Shown piece by piece: positions 23,263 through 36,475 of a DNA stretch of 64,000 bases. Source of the DNA: Cannabis sativa (lineage: Eukaryota; Streptophyta; Magnoliopsida; Rosales; Cannabaceae); NCBI RefSeq assembly GCF_029168945.1, contig NC_083603.1:32337396-32401395 (forward strand), written 5' to 3'. The translations under genes and the position numbers were made by a program. How positions within the stretch are numbered: the stretch's first letter is position 1; each line of letters begins with the position of its first letter. The notes under the pieces are model-generated. The model did no database searches. It saw only the letters and a list, made by a program, of their open reading frames with translations, and was not told the origin of the DNA.

Positions 23263-23575
23263 TTGTATGGTGGAGAATAAACGAGGCTTGTTTGGTGCCT
23301 CCGGGAGGCTCTTCAGTTTAGCGGCACGTGCTTCAAGCGCGTGGGCTGTATTTATGACAGCCATCATTAACATTTATTTCCTTTTGTAGGCAACGATTCT
23401 CTTCTCGTCCATTAATGATCAGGCGCATTTAATCGGTGTCAGAAAAGGTACTCAAACGTTTTTAACAGCCCTGGTGAGCATTCATCCCAACCGTTGAATT
23501 TGCAGAATACAAATCGATTACGATTCCCACCATACGATGGCGCCTGATCACAGCTGCCTTGCACCTCTCCTGGTC

Positions 23576-23583
23576 TATAAAAA
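23576..23583 (+). promoter_or_regulatory. TATA box of the antisense gene in M
   Basis: TATAAAAA on the plus strand, outside the LTR, about 600 bp before the first ATG of the antisense gene. A likely 5'UTR intron follows: donor GTAAGT at 23751 (CCTTCAT|GTAAGT) and acceptor TTCTACAG just before AACTAAATG at 24181. This suggests independent Pol II transcription against the element. Confidence 0.5.
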
Positions 23584-24180
23584 CCAATATTCTTCCTTCA
23601 CTGGGTTACTTTCACAACTTTGCCATTTCATCCCAAGAATACTTTCGAGAGAAAATTCTAGAAACCATAGATTTTTTATTGCTATTTCTCTGTCGCTGTC
23701 AATCTGCGTTCTACCGTCGATCAACACCAACCCCCAGTTTTCAACCTTCATGTAAGTCTTCTGGGTACTTTCTGTTTTTGTCGTTCATTTGCATGTTAGG
23801 GTAGAACTTTTGGTTAAGTGCTTGATTTCTGGAAAATAGCTTTGGCGAAAATGGTCGCATGGTGCATATACCCTCTTCTTATTTGTGTTCTATTACTTCT
23901 CTTTCTTCTATTTTTGCAATCGACCCCTCTGTCGAAAGATTACTTAGGATATACGACAGTTTTTGTTCCCACGTTCTGTGTTTTTCATTCTCCCTCTGCT
24001 TTCGTTACTTTTGAGATATTTGCACCTGATGTTTACCTAGGAAAATCCCTAGAATTTCCATATTTGGCAAACATCCGGAGGGGGCCTCTTTCCAGCAGTT
24101 AAAGGACCCCCCATTCCCTTTTTTAACACTAGGGTTTGGTTTGGGGGCTAACTCCTTCATTTTTCCTTCTACAGAACTAA

Positions 24181-27100
24181 ATGTCTACTTCTGCGTCTGG
24201 AACCAAATCTTCCCGCAAGGGGGGAGTTACTCTTGCTACCCTGGAGGAAGTGATGAAGGGCCCTGTCGTTCAGGAGAACTACACCTGTCGATCGAATGGT
24301 TGTGAGGTGGACGAACTTCGCTCGACCTTTACTTGTGCCTACCAGTTGGAAAAGATCGTGACCGTTGCTGGTATCAAGCCATCTGCTTCTTGAGTTTTTC
24401 ATCGCCTGCCTCGAGAGGAAGAGACACCCAACCACAACTATGGTGGTTTCAGAGCTTGGAGCCAGACCCACCTCATGTCCTGAGCCATTCTCCCGCTTCA
24501 AGATTACTTAATAAACTTTTTAGGTTTTGTTGCCCTTGCGCCTTACCAACTCATTCCCCAAGCGTACCGCCTACTTTTAGGCTTATTTAGTTTTTATGTA
24601 GCTCAAGGCTGGGCTTCATCTAGCCCGCCTAAAATTTTATATTTTTACGAACTCGTGTCTGTGTTGGGTTTTATGCCCTAAATAAAACTCATTTCAATAT
24701 AATCAGATTTACTTATTAATAAAGATCAGAAATAACATTAAATGTTGCGTGGTTCACATAATTTATTTCATGATTATATATATAATATATAAATTCTATT
24801 TAAGTTCAGAACATATGAATTTGTTAATGATTATAGTGTTGTCAGCACAGTGGAATATAATCTTAATTATATGTTCGAAAATTTATTCCCTTATTTGTCA
24901 GAACATTAGATTTAGACAGGCATGGTATAATCAGCGATAGGTATTCTTACACCTTGGATAAGTGGTATGTCCTTTCCAGGGCATTGGCAAAGTTTACCAG
25001 TATCGAATGTATGGAGTATACATCGGAAGGGACCGATGTTGAACTTTGATTAGATATATTAAAATTCACCGTAATATCTATTCAATTCAATATCACCCGT
25101 TGATCCTAGATCAAATGATCTTAATCCTGATATGTTTAGGTTCGATCTCAAGAGTATTATACATGTTCTTTGATTTGTTAGTTAAGCCTACTTTTGGGTC
25201 AGGGTGATACGTACATTTTGGGAACATGATAGTATAATTGAGTGGGAGCGCTAACATAAATATGGAATCTATAACTTCTATAGGAATTTAGAAGTGAAAC
25301 GATGATATCCTTCGAGCTTGGCTAAACAGAGATAAATGGTGGAGATCTCATTTCACTTCGCTGAAATATCATTTATACGGAGCTAAGTGTTTTAAGGATA
25401 AAATACATTGAAGGTGTAACGATAATTTAGTGCCTATTCAATGTAGATCATCTATTAGAGGGTCATTGATCAAATTAGGATTATAACAATGGATAACTAA
25501 TGATGTATCTATATCGTGGAACATATAGAACGTTCTATATACTGAGAGTGCAATTCTAAGTTCTATGCGTGGATTCAACGAAGAATTAATAAGTCAGTGA
25601 ATTTAAGATATAAATTCTTGATCTGCTTATTGGAAGCTCGGATATATAGACCCATGGTCCCCATACTAGTTGAGACCATACTGCTTGTAAGACTCAGCTA
25701 ATTGATTTTGATTAATCAATTATAATTCTAAAGTTAGACTATGTCTAGTTTATGAATTTTCACTAAGCAAGGGCAAAATTGTAAAGAAGATTCTAGGTTT
25801 ATTTATTAATTAAGAGACTTTATATATCTAATTAATAAATATATTATATGACAATATTATTTAATAATTAATTTTTTGTTATTAAATAATTAGAATTGGC
25901 ATTTAAATGGTTGAATTTGAAAATTGGGGTTTTTGAGAAAATGAGATGCTGAAATGATAAAACAGCAAAATTGCATAAGTGAGGCCCATTATCCAAAGCC
26001 CAGGCCGGCCACTATTGTAGGCTTTTATCATTTATTTTTACATTATTTTAATGCCAAATAATTCTGACTTAAACCTAGGTGGTTACCTATAAATAGATAG
26101 TGATGGCTCTCATTCACACTTAACTTTGTGAACTTTGTGAGATGAAAAACTGAGCCTCTATCTATTCTCTATAGCCGAAACCTCTTCTTCTCTTTTCTTC
26201 TTCAATAATTTCGAAATCCTTGAGTGAGTGAGTGAGTGCCCACACACATCAAGTGGTATCTCAATCATAGTGTGTAAGACTGTGGAAAATCAACCAACAA
26301 GAAGGAGATTCAGCATCAAAGGAAGGAGAGAAAGAGATCCAGGTTCAGATATTGATAATGCTCTGCTACAGAAAGGAATCAAGGGCTAGATATCTGAACG
26401 GAAGGAGTCATTATATTCCGCTGCACCCAATGTAAGGTTTTCGTAAACTCTTATGTGTTTATTTCATTGTTTTAGAATTCATATTAGGATGTTAATGAAA
26501 CATACTTGTTAGTAAATCTAGATCCTGGTAAAATATATCCAACAGTCTGTCCCCAAGAAAGGAGATAAATTTAAAGACGGTTTTTTCACACTCCGGGCCC
26601 ATCCTGCCAATGAGGGTTCATTCCCTTATAATTTCCAAAAGAATGTCAAAGAGTATCGTCACCGATTTTGTTTCTCTCCAGGTTTTCAAGCCGTGGAACG
26701 CCCAGAGCTGCTCATGGAGTGGGTCAGGATTCTCCCGATGCACCGCACTGCTCCTACCCAACTCTTCCTTCAGCTCTCGAAGGTCTTCTCCACATATGAC
26801 AAAGATGGTCTTAATGTGGGGGACTTAGTCACGACGGTGAACTGCAGGAAGGCTAATCTTATCACGGAGAGCCAATCGGTGGACGACTTCAACTTCTCCG
26901 AGGTCCTTTGCCCCAACATTCGCACCCCGGATGTCGAAAAGGTACTCCGAGCAGACATTATCGCCTCTGCAGAGGACCGGTACCAGAAGTACCTCTTTAG
27001 GAGGGAACAACAGCTAGCTTACATTAAGGCTCACGCCGCTGCCGGGAGGACTCTTTGGGTAGAGGCTGGTAAAGAGCGGGTGCCTTACCGGCCCAAGTTA

Positions 27101-28952
27101 CTGCTCCCGGTTCCCAACACTGGGGCTCCTGACACCAGCACCTCCAGATCTGGTAAGTCTCCCTTAGTTATTCATCATCTCCCTTTTGCTCAATATTAAT
27201 CTCGATGTAGACCTATAGAGTTTGACGAACGTCTCCTTAGATTTAAGATGCCTCCTACCCAATGGGGTGATCATGCCAAGGGCTTTTATTTTTCAAACCT
27301 AGGTCATTTTCTAGGCCGGTCCCGGATGGGGTCTCGGCCTCCCGCACCTATCCTTTTGGATCATTCAGCCTATCTATCTTCCAGCTGGTTTCTCACCTCG
27401 GACACCATTCTTGGGGATGACGAAGCTAGTATTATAGTGCAGGACTTTGCTAGGGCTGAATTAGATTTTCTGGGTAGGATTAGTTTTACTACTTTGTTCT
27501 TGTGTGCATAATTTATCGTGACCATTCTGACACTTGTTTGTTTTTTTCTTAAAATAGCTAGGCCCATGGATGAGCTTTTGGCAACTCTTGCCCAAACTTA
27601 CAATCCCGACCCCGCCTTGCCTCAGGCACCTGACCTGACGGTAACCGTAGGGAGGTCTTCTTTGATCGTTCCCTTAGGCCAAATCGTCTTGATCGATGAA
27701 GATGGGGAGGCTGAAGAAGAAGAAGAGGGCAAGATTCTGGCCCCTTTGGACCGGAAGCGCAAGGGCAAGATTGTGGAGGCTGAGTCTACCAAGAAGCCCA
27801 AGAGGGTCAATACTCCAGCTCCCAGCTCTGACTCGGGGATAGCCCCTGAGGCAGAGGAATATACTGTGCCTCCCAACATACTCTTGAGTCCCGTTCATAC
27901 TGATGAAGAGAGACAACTGCTTCGGATTGCCAAGCACAATTATGCTATGGCTGAATACACAAAGGGGAACGCGAAGGTGGAGGCTTTGAAAAAGGTCCTA
28001 AGGGAGGCCCATGACAATTCCTCACGTACTGAGTACTTTGGGAACGCCTGGGATCTAAACATGGACCCCCTGATGGACTATTCAACTGCTTCATCGGGCC
28101 TACCCTCGCTCCTTTTGCCTCAGAGCTGACAAGCCACTTTGTCTCCAATTTGACCCAACTCCCAGCCAAGAGATATGCAGCCTGCGCTTCTACGAACTCA
28201 ATCTACCAAATTCAGGATATTAGCGTTGCCATGATTGCGATAAGTCTATCTGTTAGTGATCTCGGGTCTCGTTTTAAGGCGCCTGTCCTCCCATACTTAC
28301 ACATTTTTCTCATATTTCCAAATTGCTGCAGAGACTGGTCTCCTCTCAAAGACTTTAATTGACCATGGGTACATCATGTCCGAGTTTAGGGGCATGGATC
28401 AGGCCATGAAGAGTCTAAGAGACTTGGTGGCCGAGAGGAAAGCTATCCGGGAGGAGGCCCGAAAAAGGGAGGCTCAGATGGAGCGGAGTCACCAGGAGGC
28501 ATTGAAGGCCAAGGCTGAGGAATTGAAGGCAAAGGACGACGCCCTGAAGACTAGAGATGGGGCTGTGACTAAGGCGAGGCGTGAGCTTAGAGAGGCCAAG
28601 GAGGCGGTTGAGGAATTGACTGCCAGGCTAAAGTCCCTAGAGGAGCTGCACCAAGCTGATTTGAAAACGACAGCCAACCTGACCATTGAGGTTAAGGAGC
28701 TACGTGACTTCAGGGAGCAGGCTTAAAAGAAGGCAAAAAGAGATGCCCTCCTGGCCCCCGTTACCTACTAGCACTGCAACAAACGTTTCGACGATTGTGT
28801 CTTTATGGCTTGGCAGACTAACGGTCAGATACTTAATCTCGACTTCTATCCCAAGCCTGAAGAGGTCCTCGTCCACTTCTGGGAGAAGAAGAAGAGACTT
28901 GATGCCTTACTGGAGAAGCTCAGGGGTCCTCGTCTGCCACCTCGAATTTATT
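24181..28952 (+). pseudogene. Antisense accessory gene of Tat element M (gypsy-associated Transposase_28-like protein with C-terminal coiled coil)
   Basis: ATG at 24181 opens MSTSASGTKSSRKGG. The frame runs to 24661, is interrupted by a solo LTR, and resumes in the same frame at 26550 once one copy of GTCTG is removed (FYELVSVPKKGDKF spans the site). It continues through FCFSPGFQAVERPELLMEW to a donor at 27152 (CTG|GTAAGT). Further exons are about 27240-27472, 27559 to about 28235, and 28333-28952. The middle exon is acidic then basic (EEEEEGK, RKRKGK); the last is a long Lys/Glu/Ala coiled coil (about 28390-28730) ending near CVFMAWQTN. The architecture resembles plant proteins annotated as putative gypsy-type transposon or Transposase_28 (PF04195), known as extra frames in Tat elements; the family name is from memory. 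In-frame stops near 24391, 24478, 28128, 28723 and 28769 make it a pseudogene. Function unknown. Confidence 0.72.
24662..26544 (+). repeat. Fam1 solo LTR inside the antisense gene
   Basis: 1883 bp, from TGTTGGGTTTTATGCCC to AAATATATCCAACA, flanked by GTCTG at 24657-24661 and 26545-26549. A TATA-like TATAAATAG lies near 26088. Removing it with one duplication restores the reading frame of the host gene, which independently supports the boundaries. Confidence 0.95.
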
Positions 28953-29330
28953 AAGCCAGCTTTTCACTACCTCTATCATTATTATTATTTTTCCTTTTAC
29001 ATATTTAATCCTTCTCCCCTCTTTAAGACAATTTACTTATATATTTTTTTTTCTTAAGGGGAGACACTTAAGGCCCGTCCCCAGGCCCTTATCTTTTTTG
29101 GAGATTTTCTTTGGGATCCGAACACTTTATATTCACGTTTGAATACATACTTAGCTTTAACTTTGTTAAATTTGGTCTGTTTACATTTGTCTGTGTGGTA
29201 TGCTTTACTACCCCCCTAAGTGACATGAAATTCAAATTTAGGTCACTCAGTTTTAAAAACTTTGGATTAGAGGTTGCATATATTTGTCTAGTACAAATTT
29301 ACTTTACAGAACATAAACTTTTATTTTTTC
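28953..29330. other. Convergent spacer between the antisense gene and pol of M
   Basis: About 380 bp of T-rich DNA between the 3' end of the plus-strand antisense gene and the 3' end of the minus-strand pol. It presumably holds both 3' ends. No coding or structural signal recognised. Confidence 0.4.
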
Positions 29331-32300
29331 AACTATTGGTAATACTTGCGGAGGTTATCATCATTCTAGGCCCTAGGCACCATGGTTCCGTCCATTCTTT
29401 TCAGCTTATAGGTCCTAGAGCCAATTTTGTCCTCAATTTCGTATGGTCCATCCCAATTTGGCCCAAGTACCTCCACTTCGGGTTCCTGAGTGGCTGGAAA
29501 GACCCTTCTTAGGACTAGTCTTTGAGTTGAAGTGTTTGGCCACCTTCTTTTGATAAGCTACCATTCGTATTTGAGACTCATCCCGGAGTTCGTCAATTTG
29601 ATCCAGCGCTTCTTGTAATAAAGCCTTGTTTGCTACCGGATCGTAATTCGTCCTCCTATGGGATGGGAATAATGTTTCCACCGGGACCATTGCGTCACAA
29701 CCGTATGCCATTGAGAACGGCGAGTGGCCGGTTGTGGTTCTTGGGGTGGTCTAGTAGGCCCATAACACTCTTGGCAATTCTTCAGGCCAATTGTTTTTGC
29801 AGGCCAGCAACTTCTTCTTTAGGCTGACCTTGAGGATTTTATTGACGCCTTCTGCTTGTCCATTTGTTTGTGGCCTTGCCACTGCGGAGAATCTTTTGAT
29901 GACTCCGTGTTGGTTGCAGAAGTCGGTAAATTCTTCGCAGTCAAACTGCTTCCCGTTGTTCGAGACTATCTTATGAGGCAAGCCATATCGACACACTATG
30001 TTTTTGATAACAAAGTCTAGTGCTTTTTTTAGCAGTTATAGTCTTCATTGGCTCGGCCTCCGTCCACTTTGTGAAGTAGTCTATAGCTACTATGGAATAC
30101 TTTAGCTCTCCCCTTCCTGTTGGTAGCAACCCAATAGGATCTATCCCCCATTTTGCGAAGGGCCAAGGGCTAGTCATCAAGGTGATCTCGCTGGGCGGGG
30201 TTCTTGGTATGTTCGCAAACCTTTGGCACGAATCACATTTCAAGACATAGTCTATACAATCTTTTTTCATTGTTGGCCAGAAGTATCCTTGTCTCAATAT
30301 TTTCTTTGAGAGACTCGGACCTCCGGTATGATCTCCGCAAAACCCCTCGTGGACCTCTAGCATAATTTGCTTAGCTTCAGGGTCCGATACACACCTTAAA
30401 TATGGCATGCTGAGTCCTCTTCGGTAGAGAATATTATCCATCATCACATATCGGTGCGCTTGGTACTGTATCCTTCTATACAACGCCCTTTCTTGAGGCA
30501 ACTCCATGGTTTGTTAATACCTTGATGGGGTGAGCCTGGAAGTAGGGTCTCAGCTTTCTTGATGCCATTAGGACACAGAAAACTAACTTTTCAATCAATG
30601 GGTACCGTATCTCAGCCCCTATCATACGCTTGCTAACATAGTACACAAGACGTTGGACTTTTTCTTCTTCTCAGACTAAGGTTGCGCTGACAGCGTTCTC
30701 GGAGATGGCCAAGTACAGTAACAAGTCCTCTCTATGAACCGGCTTTGATAGGATTGGAGGTTTGACCATATGTTTTCTTAGTTTTTTGAATGCCTCCTCG
30801 CATTCTTCTGTCCCCTCCAATTTCTGACACTTCTTTAAAATGTTGAAGAAGGGAATGCACTTGTCTGTTGATCGGGAAAGGAATCGGCTTAGGGCGGCAA
30901 CTTTTTCGGTCAAGCTTTGCACGACTTTTTGCTTCTTGGGGGAAGACATGTTGAATAAGGTTTGAATTTTTTCAAGATTCGCCTCTATTCCCCTCTGGCT
31001 GACGATGAACCCCAAAAATTTCCCTAATTTGACCCCGAAAGTGCACTTCTTCGGGTTAAGTTTCATTCCGTACCTTCAGACCACTTCGAAGCACTCTGTG
31101 AGATCGTCCGCATGGCTCACGCAAGCTTTAGACTTGACTAGCATGTCGTCCACGTAAACTTCCATATTTCATCCTAGAAGGTCTTTGAACATCCGGTTAA
31201 CCATTCTTTGATACGTTGCACCAGTATTTTTTAGCCCGAAGGGCATGACCAAGTAGTAGTATACCCCCTTATCAGTCCTAAAGCTAGTGCATTCTTGATC
31301 CGCAATGTGCATCTTAATCAGGTTATAGCCGGAGTAGGCATCCATGAAGGACAATAGCTTGAACCCGAAGGTTCCGTCCACCATCTAGTCAATCCGAGGT
31401 AAGGGGAAGCAGTCTTTTGGGCATGCCTTGTTGAGATCAGTGAAGTCTATGCACACCCGCCATGTCCCATTTGGCTTCGGCACTAGTATCGGATTGGCTA
31501 GCCACTCCAGGTAATATACGTCTCGGAACAAGCCATTGGTTAGTAGCTTGTCCACCTCTTTTTCCAGGGCCTCCGCCTTTATAGGATCAAGGGGACGCCG
31601 CTTCTGCTCGACTGGTGGCATGTCTGGATTGACGTTCAAGACATGGGTAAATACATGCGGACTTATGCCAGTCATATCTCCTTGGCACCACGCAAAAACA
31701 TCCGTGGCTACTCTTAGTGCTTTGACAATTTTATCTTTCTCCTCTAGTTCTAGGTTATTTCCCAGTCGGAGGATCTTGGTAGGGTCGAGGTCTCATACTT
31801 CCACTTCCTTGACGTCTTCCATAGGTTCTACAATCTTTTTAGATCCCACACAGGAATCCAACTCATGTTCTTCTACCAATCTTGGCTCAATATTCTCATG
31901 GACCATTAACACCGGTAAGTGGGCCGCGACATTATAGCATTGCCTGGCCTCTCCCTGATTGCCCCTCACAGTCCCCACCCTGGCTTCTTGGGTAGGGAAT
32001 TTCAGACATAAGTGCTGGATGGACATTATTGCACCAAAATCCACCAAGGCTGGTCGGCCAAGGATTGCGTTGTATGCAGTTGGGCAGTCTACCACCACAA
32101 AGGTGCAGTACTTGAAAGTACTCTGGGGTGTATCCTGGCATAAGGTGACTGGAAATCTCACTTTTCCCTTTGGGATAAGCGTGGTTCCAATGAATCCCGT
32201 GAGTTGGGAACCGCTCGGTGATAAATCTCGGTCCCTGAGGCCTATTGCAGTGAAGGCTTCTTTAAATAACAAGTTCACGAAACTTCCATTGTCAATCAAT

Positions 32301-32440
32301 ATTCCAATAACAATTTTGTTGGCAATGGGAGTATCTATGACCAGCGGGTCATGATGAGGGAAACGCACCAGTTTTGCGTCTTCCTCCGTGAAAGTAATTG
32401 GCTGATCCATGAGTCGAGGCCTTTAAGCTGGGAGCTGGGT
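29330..32440 (-). pseudogene. Tat-type gypsy pol of M (protease, RT, integrase)
   Basis: Minus-strand order: retropepsin-like domain (VIGILIDNGSFVNLLF, about 32300, with DNG in place of the usual DTG/DGG), RT (PLDPIKAEALEKEVDKLL, 31590; MDAYSGYNLIKMH, 31340; VMPFGLKNTGATYQRM, 31240; YVDDM, 31160), the RT thumb and start of RNase H, then integrase with HHCC finger (30370-30230), core (WGIDPIGLLPTGRGELKYS, 30150; ARPQTNGQAEGVN, 29870) and C-terminal part to about 29340. Between RT and integrase the expected RNase H region of roughly 1 kb is missing, with a frame change at about 30510-30530. Stops occur near 31385, 31166, 31076 and 30669 and within the integrase C-terminal region. Gag continues upstream at 44104 after removing solo LTR E. 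Confidence 0.9.
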
Positions 32441-32715
32441 GACTCTGTTTGAATTATTTTACCAGGATCTTAGATCTACTCACAAGTATGTTGATTAACA
32501 TCCTAAATATAAACTTCTAAAACGATTATAAATAAACACATATAAAGTGTGAGAAACCTTACATGGGGTGCAGCGGAATAATATGTCTCCTTCCACTCAG
32601 ATCTCTAACCCTTGTATCCTTTCTGTTGCAGAGTATTATCAAGATCTGAGTCCGAATGTCCTCTTGGATTTGGATCCTTCACAATCTTCCAAACTATGAT
32701 TGAGATACTGCATGC

Positions 32716-34625
32716 TGTTGGAAATTTATTTTACCAGGATCTTAGATCTACTCACAAGTATGTTGTTTAAACACCCTAAATATGAACTTTCTAAAACGAT
32801 AAATTAAACACATATAAAGTTAAGAAAACCTTACATTGATGCAGCGGAATTAATGTCTCCTTCCACTCAGATCTCTAACCCTTGTATCCTTTCTGTAGCA
32901 GAGTATAATCAAGATCTGAGCCCGAATGTCCTTCTTCTTCAAGTTTGATCCTTCACAGTCTTCCAATCTATGATTGAGTTACTGCTTGCTGTGTGTGGGC
33001 ACTCACTCTTTCACTAGGGTTCGAAATTGATGAAGGAAAAGAAGAGAGAGGGTTTCGGCCAAGTATAGAAAGTGAGGAAGGCTCAGTTTTTCTGAAGAGA
33101 GAAATTTCTGTCAGAAAGGCTTATGAAAAACTTGTCAAAGCATGTGTTGTGACTGAGCCATCACTTTCTATTTATAGGCAACTACTAGTTTAGGTTAAGA
33201 ATTATTTGGCATTAAAATAATGAAAATATTAATTTGAAAAACCCTTAATAAGTGGTCGGCCATGGTGTTATAGTGGGCCTCACTTGATTTTGCAGTTTTA
33301 TCAAATTTTATCTCTATTTTCTCAAAAACGCCAATTTTCCAATTCTAACCTTTTAAATGCCAAAACTAATTATTCAATAACTAAAATAGATTATTAAATA
33401 ATATTGTCATTTAATTTAATTATTAATTAGACATATAAAGTCCATTAATAAATAAATAAACCTAGAAACTCTTTTCTTTACAATTTCACCCCTGCTTAGT
33501 GAAAATTCATAAAATTAGACATAGTCTAACTTTAGAATTATAATTGATCAGTCACGAATCAATTAATGAGTCTTACAAGCAGAATGTTCTCAACTAGAAT
33601 GGGGACCATGGATCTATATGCTGAGCTTCCAATAAGTCAACCAAATTTAACAAGTAAATTCCTACTTGTTAATTCTTCGTTGAATCCACTCTTAGAACTT
33701 AGAATTGCACTCTCAGACTTATATAGAGCATATTGTATGTTCCACGATATCAATATGCTATCTCATTTTACCATTGTTATAATCTTATTGTGATTTAAAG
33801 ATCCTCTATATAGATGATCTACATCGAGATGGGATTTCTTTACCGTTCTCACCCCTCAATGTATTTTGCCCGTTAAAACCCTTAGCTACGTGTAAATGGT
33901 GTTTAATGATCTAATGATTAGTCAGTTAAACAAGAGCTCATCCATTTACTTCTATTTGCTAAGCTCGAAGGGAATCATCACTTGACTTCTATACACCAGT
34001 AGAAGCTATAGATTCCATATTTATGTTCAGCACTCCCACTCAATCATACTATCATCTTCCCAAAATATACGTATCACCCTGACCCAAAAGTAGGCTTAAC
34101 TAATAAATCAAAGAGCATGAATAGCACTCCTGAGTTGAGCCTAAGCATATCAGGATTTAGATTCTTTTAATCTTAAGATCAACTACTGATATTGACTTGG
34201 AAAGATATGTATAACGGTAAGTTTGTAATATCTTAACTTAGTTGCAATATCGGTCCAGTCCAATGTATACTCCATACATTCGAAACTAGTATACTTTACT
34301 AATGTCCTGGAAAGAACATAACACTTACTCCAAGTGTAAGTACACATCATCTCTGATTATCACATTAGTGTAAATCCAATAACACTGATGAAACAGGGAC
34401 CAAGTCTTTTGATTCATACGATCACAATCACATTCCACTGTGTTGAGGATACTGTAATTGTGAATAAACATATGATCTGGATTTAACTGATTCTGTGTGT
34501 AAATGTAATAAACATATTTAAACCATTAGCATGTAGAATTAATGCAAACATCAATCACTTCTAATTTCTTATATTGATAACTAATCAGATTGTAAAGAGT
34601 TTTATTTAGGGCATAAAACCCAACA
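32716..34625 (-). repeat. 3' LTR of element F
   Basis: 1910 bp, TGTTGGAAATTT...AAAACCCAACA. Nearly identical to 40916-42829 and very close to the solo LTRs at 16668 and 46815. Confidence 0.95.
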
Positions 34626-34640
34626 AACTCCCACTTGCAC
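34626..34640 (-). other. Polypurine tract of element F
   Basis: The minus strand reads GTGCAAGTGGGAGTT next to the 3' LTR, identical to the tract of element A at 15801-15815. Confidence 0.8.
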
Positions 34641-36475
34641 TAATATAAAACAAACTGTGCAAATAGGTCAATCTGATGTCTTGATCTTCAGATCAAGTGT
34701 AGTATATTTGAATCCACCCAAACTTCTGGAACTAGTTCATAAATACTCTTATGAAACATCATTTACTATATGCTTTACTTATCAAGGGATACTGAAATCT
34801 TTACTGTTTTAAAAGTACATCTGAATTAACAGAAGACATATCTCTCATATTTTAAAATATGTAATTGAGATAATACAGTGTAGACTTATCTTCAGTGATA
34901 TAACTTTCTTGGATTTCGAATACACAAAGTTATAATTCTTCTCTCGTAGAGCTTGAATTATTATACAATAATTCCTCCACCCCCAAAGTAAGCACCATCT
35001 CAAGAATTTCGAAATTAGATGGTGAGATACAAAGACAACTGATACACAGTTCCTTAATATCTAACATATAAATCACTTTCATAAATCCTTCTTGAATATC
35101 TTCTAATGTTCCCTATTTGATTGCATCTCAGATAGCTCCCACTCAATAGCAGATTTCTGGTTAAATAATACTTTTAACCTCTGATTGTTTGGAGAGTTAT
35201 CTAGTTGTGACTTTTGTATTAGTCTTAAAACTTTAAGTTAAGACTAAGTCATCAACATAGCAGACTAGTATTTGAAGTGAAAAATACATGCCAGAGATAA
35301 AGTAATCAAAATTAAGATACCATAAAATTTTATGAGGATTAAGAATCCTTGGTTCAAGTGATTCGAATGGACTGAACTAGAGTTCTTTATCTTATTCTCA
35401 TAATTTCGATAAGCTATTCCTATCCATTTGAATGGTTAGATTTGCTTTTCAGTAGAGTTCTTAAGTACCTATCACAAGTGTCAACCTAATGAAGATGGGT
35501 ATAGAATTTTAAAATTCTCCCACTCAATTAAGGTAGTGTGAAACTTTAACAAAGAACTTTCAAAGGTATCAAACTTTTACTTGCAACAGTAAAATCGAAA
35601 TGGAACATACAATCAAGATCAAGAATTTATATTGATAATAGCTGACTCATTATATTACTTCCATGTTTAAAGAAGATATGTGTTACATAGGGAATTGTGG
35701 AATATGCTCCACCCCTAAGAATATACATATAGGGTACCTGTGGATAACCTCCACCCCTAAGTATATAGAGATTATGATCCACCCGTAAAGGTTGTAAAGA
35801 TCATGATTCTCTTAGTGTGATAGAGTTTATGTGGAGTTGAATACTATCCACAGTTCATTAGATATAAAAGATCGTTGAACTGCAAAGTTTTCTTAACTTT
35901 TCTCCACCCCTATCAGATCAAAAGATCTTTTCATTAAACAAATTCTTAATAATTGTATTAGAATTAACAATTATTAATAAACAAAGAAATAGTTTGTAGT
36001 GTTTATATATATAACTCTATGAAGAGTTGTAAATATAATAGAATTTGCATCAATAATAAAAACACTTACACATACAAACATATAAATATAATGTGGTAAT
36101 TGTTGATGAAGATAAAATAAATGAAGCTCAATCTCATAATTTGCAATGGTGATTTCGAAAATAAAGAATATTTTATTAATAATGTATTGCAACAATATGA
36201 GAAAAACAGGGATAAATATCCCTAACTAAAATTTGAAATCCAAATTGTCTTTAAACTAAAACAATTAATTCAAAAATAAATTGAAGGGCTTCATCTTCAT
36301 CTGGACGATTTCACCTTTTGGTCCAGCTTTCTGATCCAACTCATCTGAGTTCAAGTAGCTTGGCCTATAAGAAGAAGAAAACAAATAAACAAAGTTAGTC
36401 CAGAATCATAAATCCAATTGGATAACAATTCACTAAAACGCTTAAAGTTTATAAATTGAAATACCTTGTTTCTTT
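34641..36475 (-). pseudogene. Decayed copia pol relics in element F
   Basis: No open frame. Short relics align with the pol of G: near 35902 the integrase TDRGGE-encoding stretch (complement CTCCACCCCTATCAG), and near 35095-35160 a remnant of the RT segment containing PEICY. Several copies of the complement of GGGGTGGA occur (34977, 35709, 35749, 35902). This is non-coding decay with large deletions, the same state as in element A. Confidence 0.5.

Noticed and set aside
23537..24102. Overlapping short frames of 72-94 residues upstream of the antisense gene, considered as host exons.
   Set aside because: They fall in the 5'UTR, the probable 5'UTR intron and the promoter of the antisense gene, with no protein motif.
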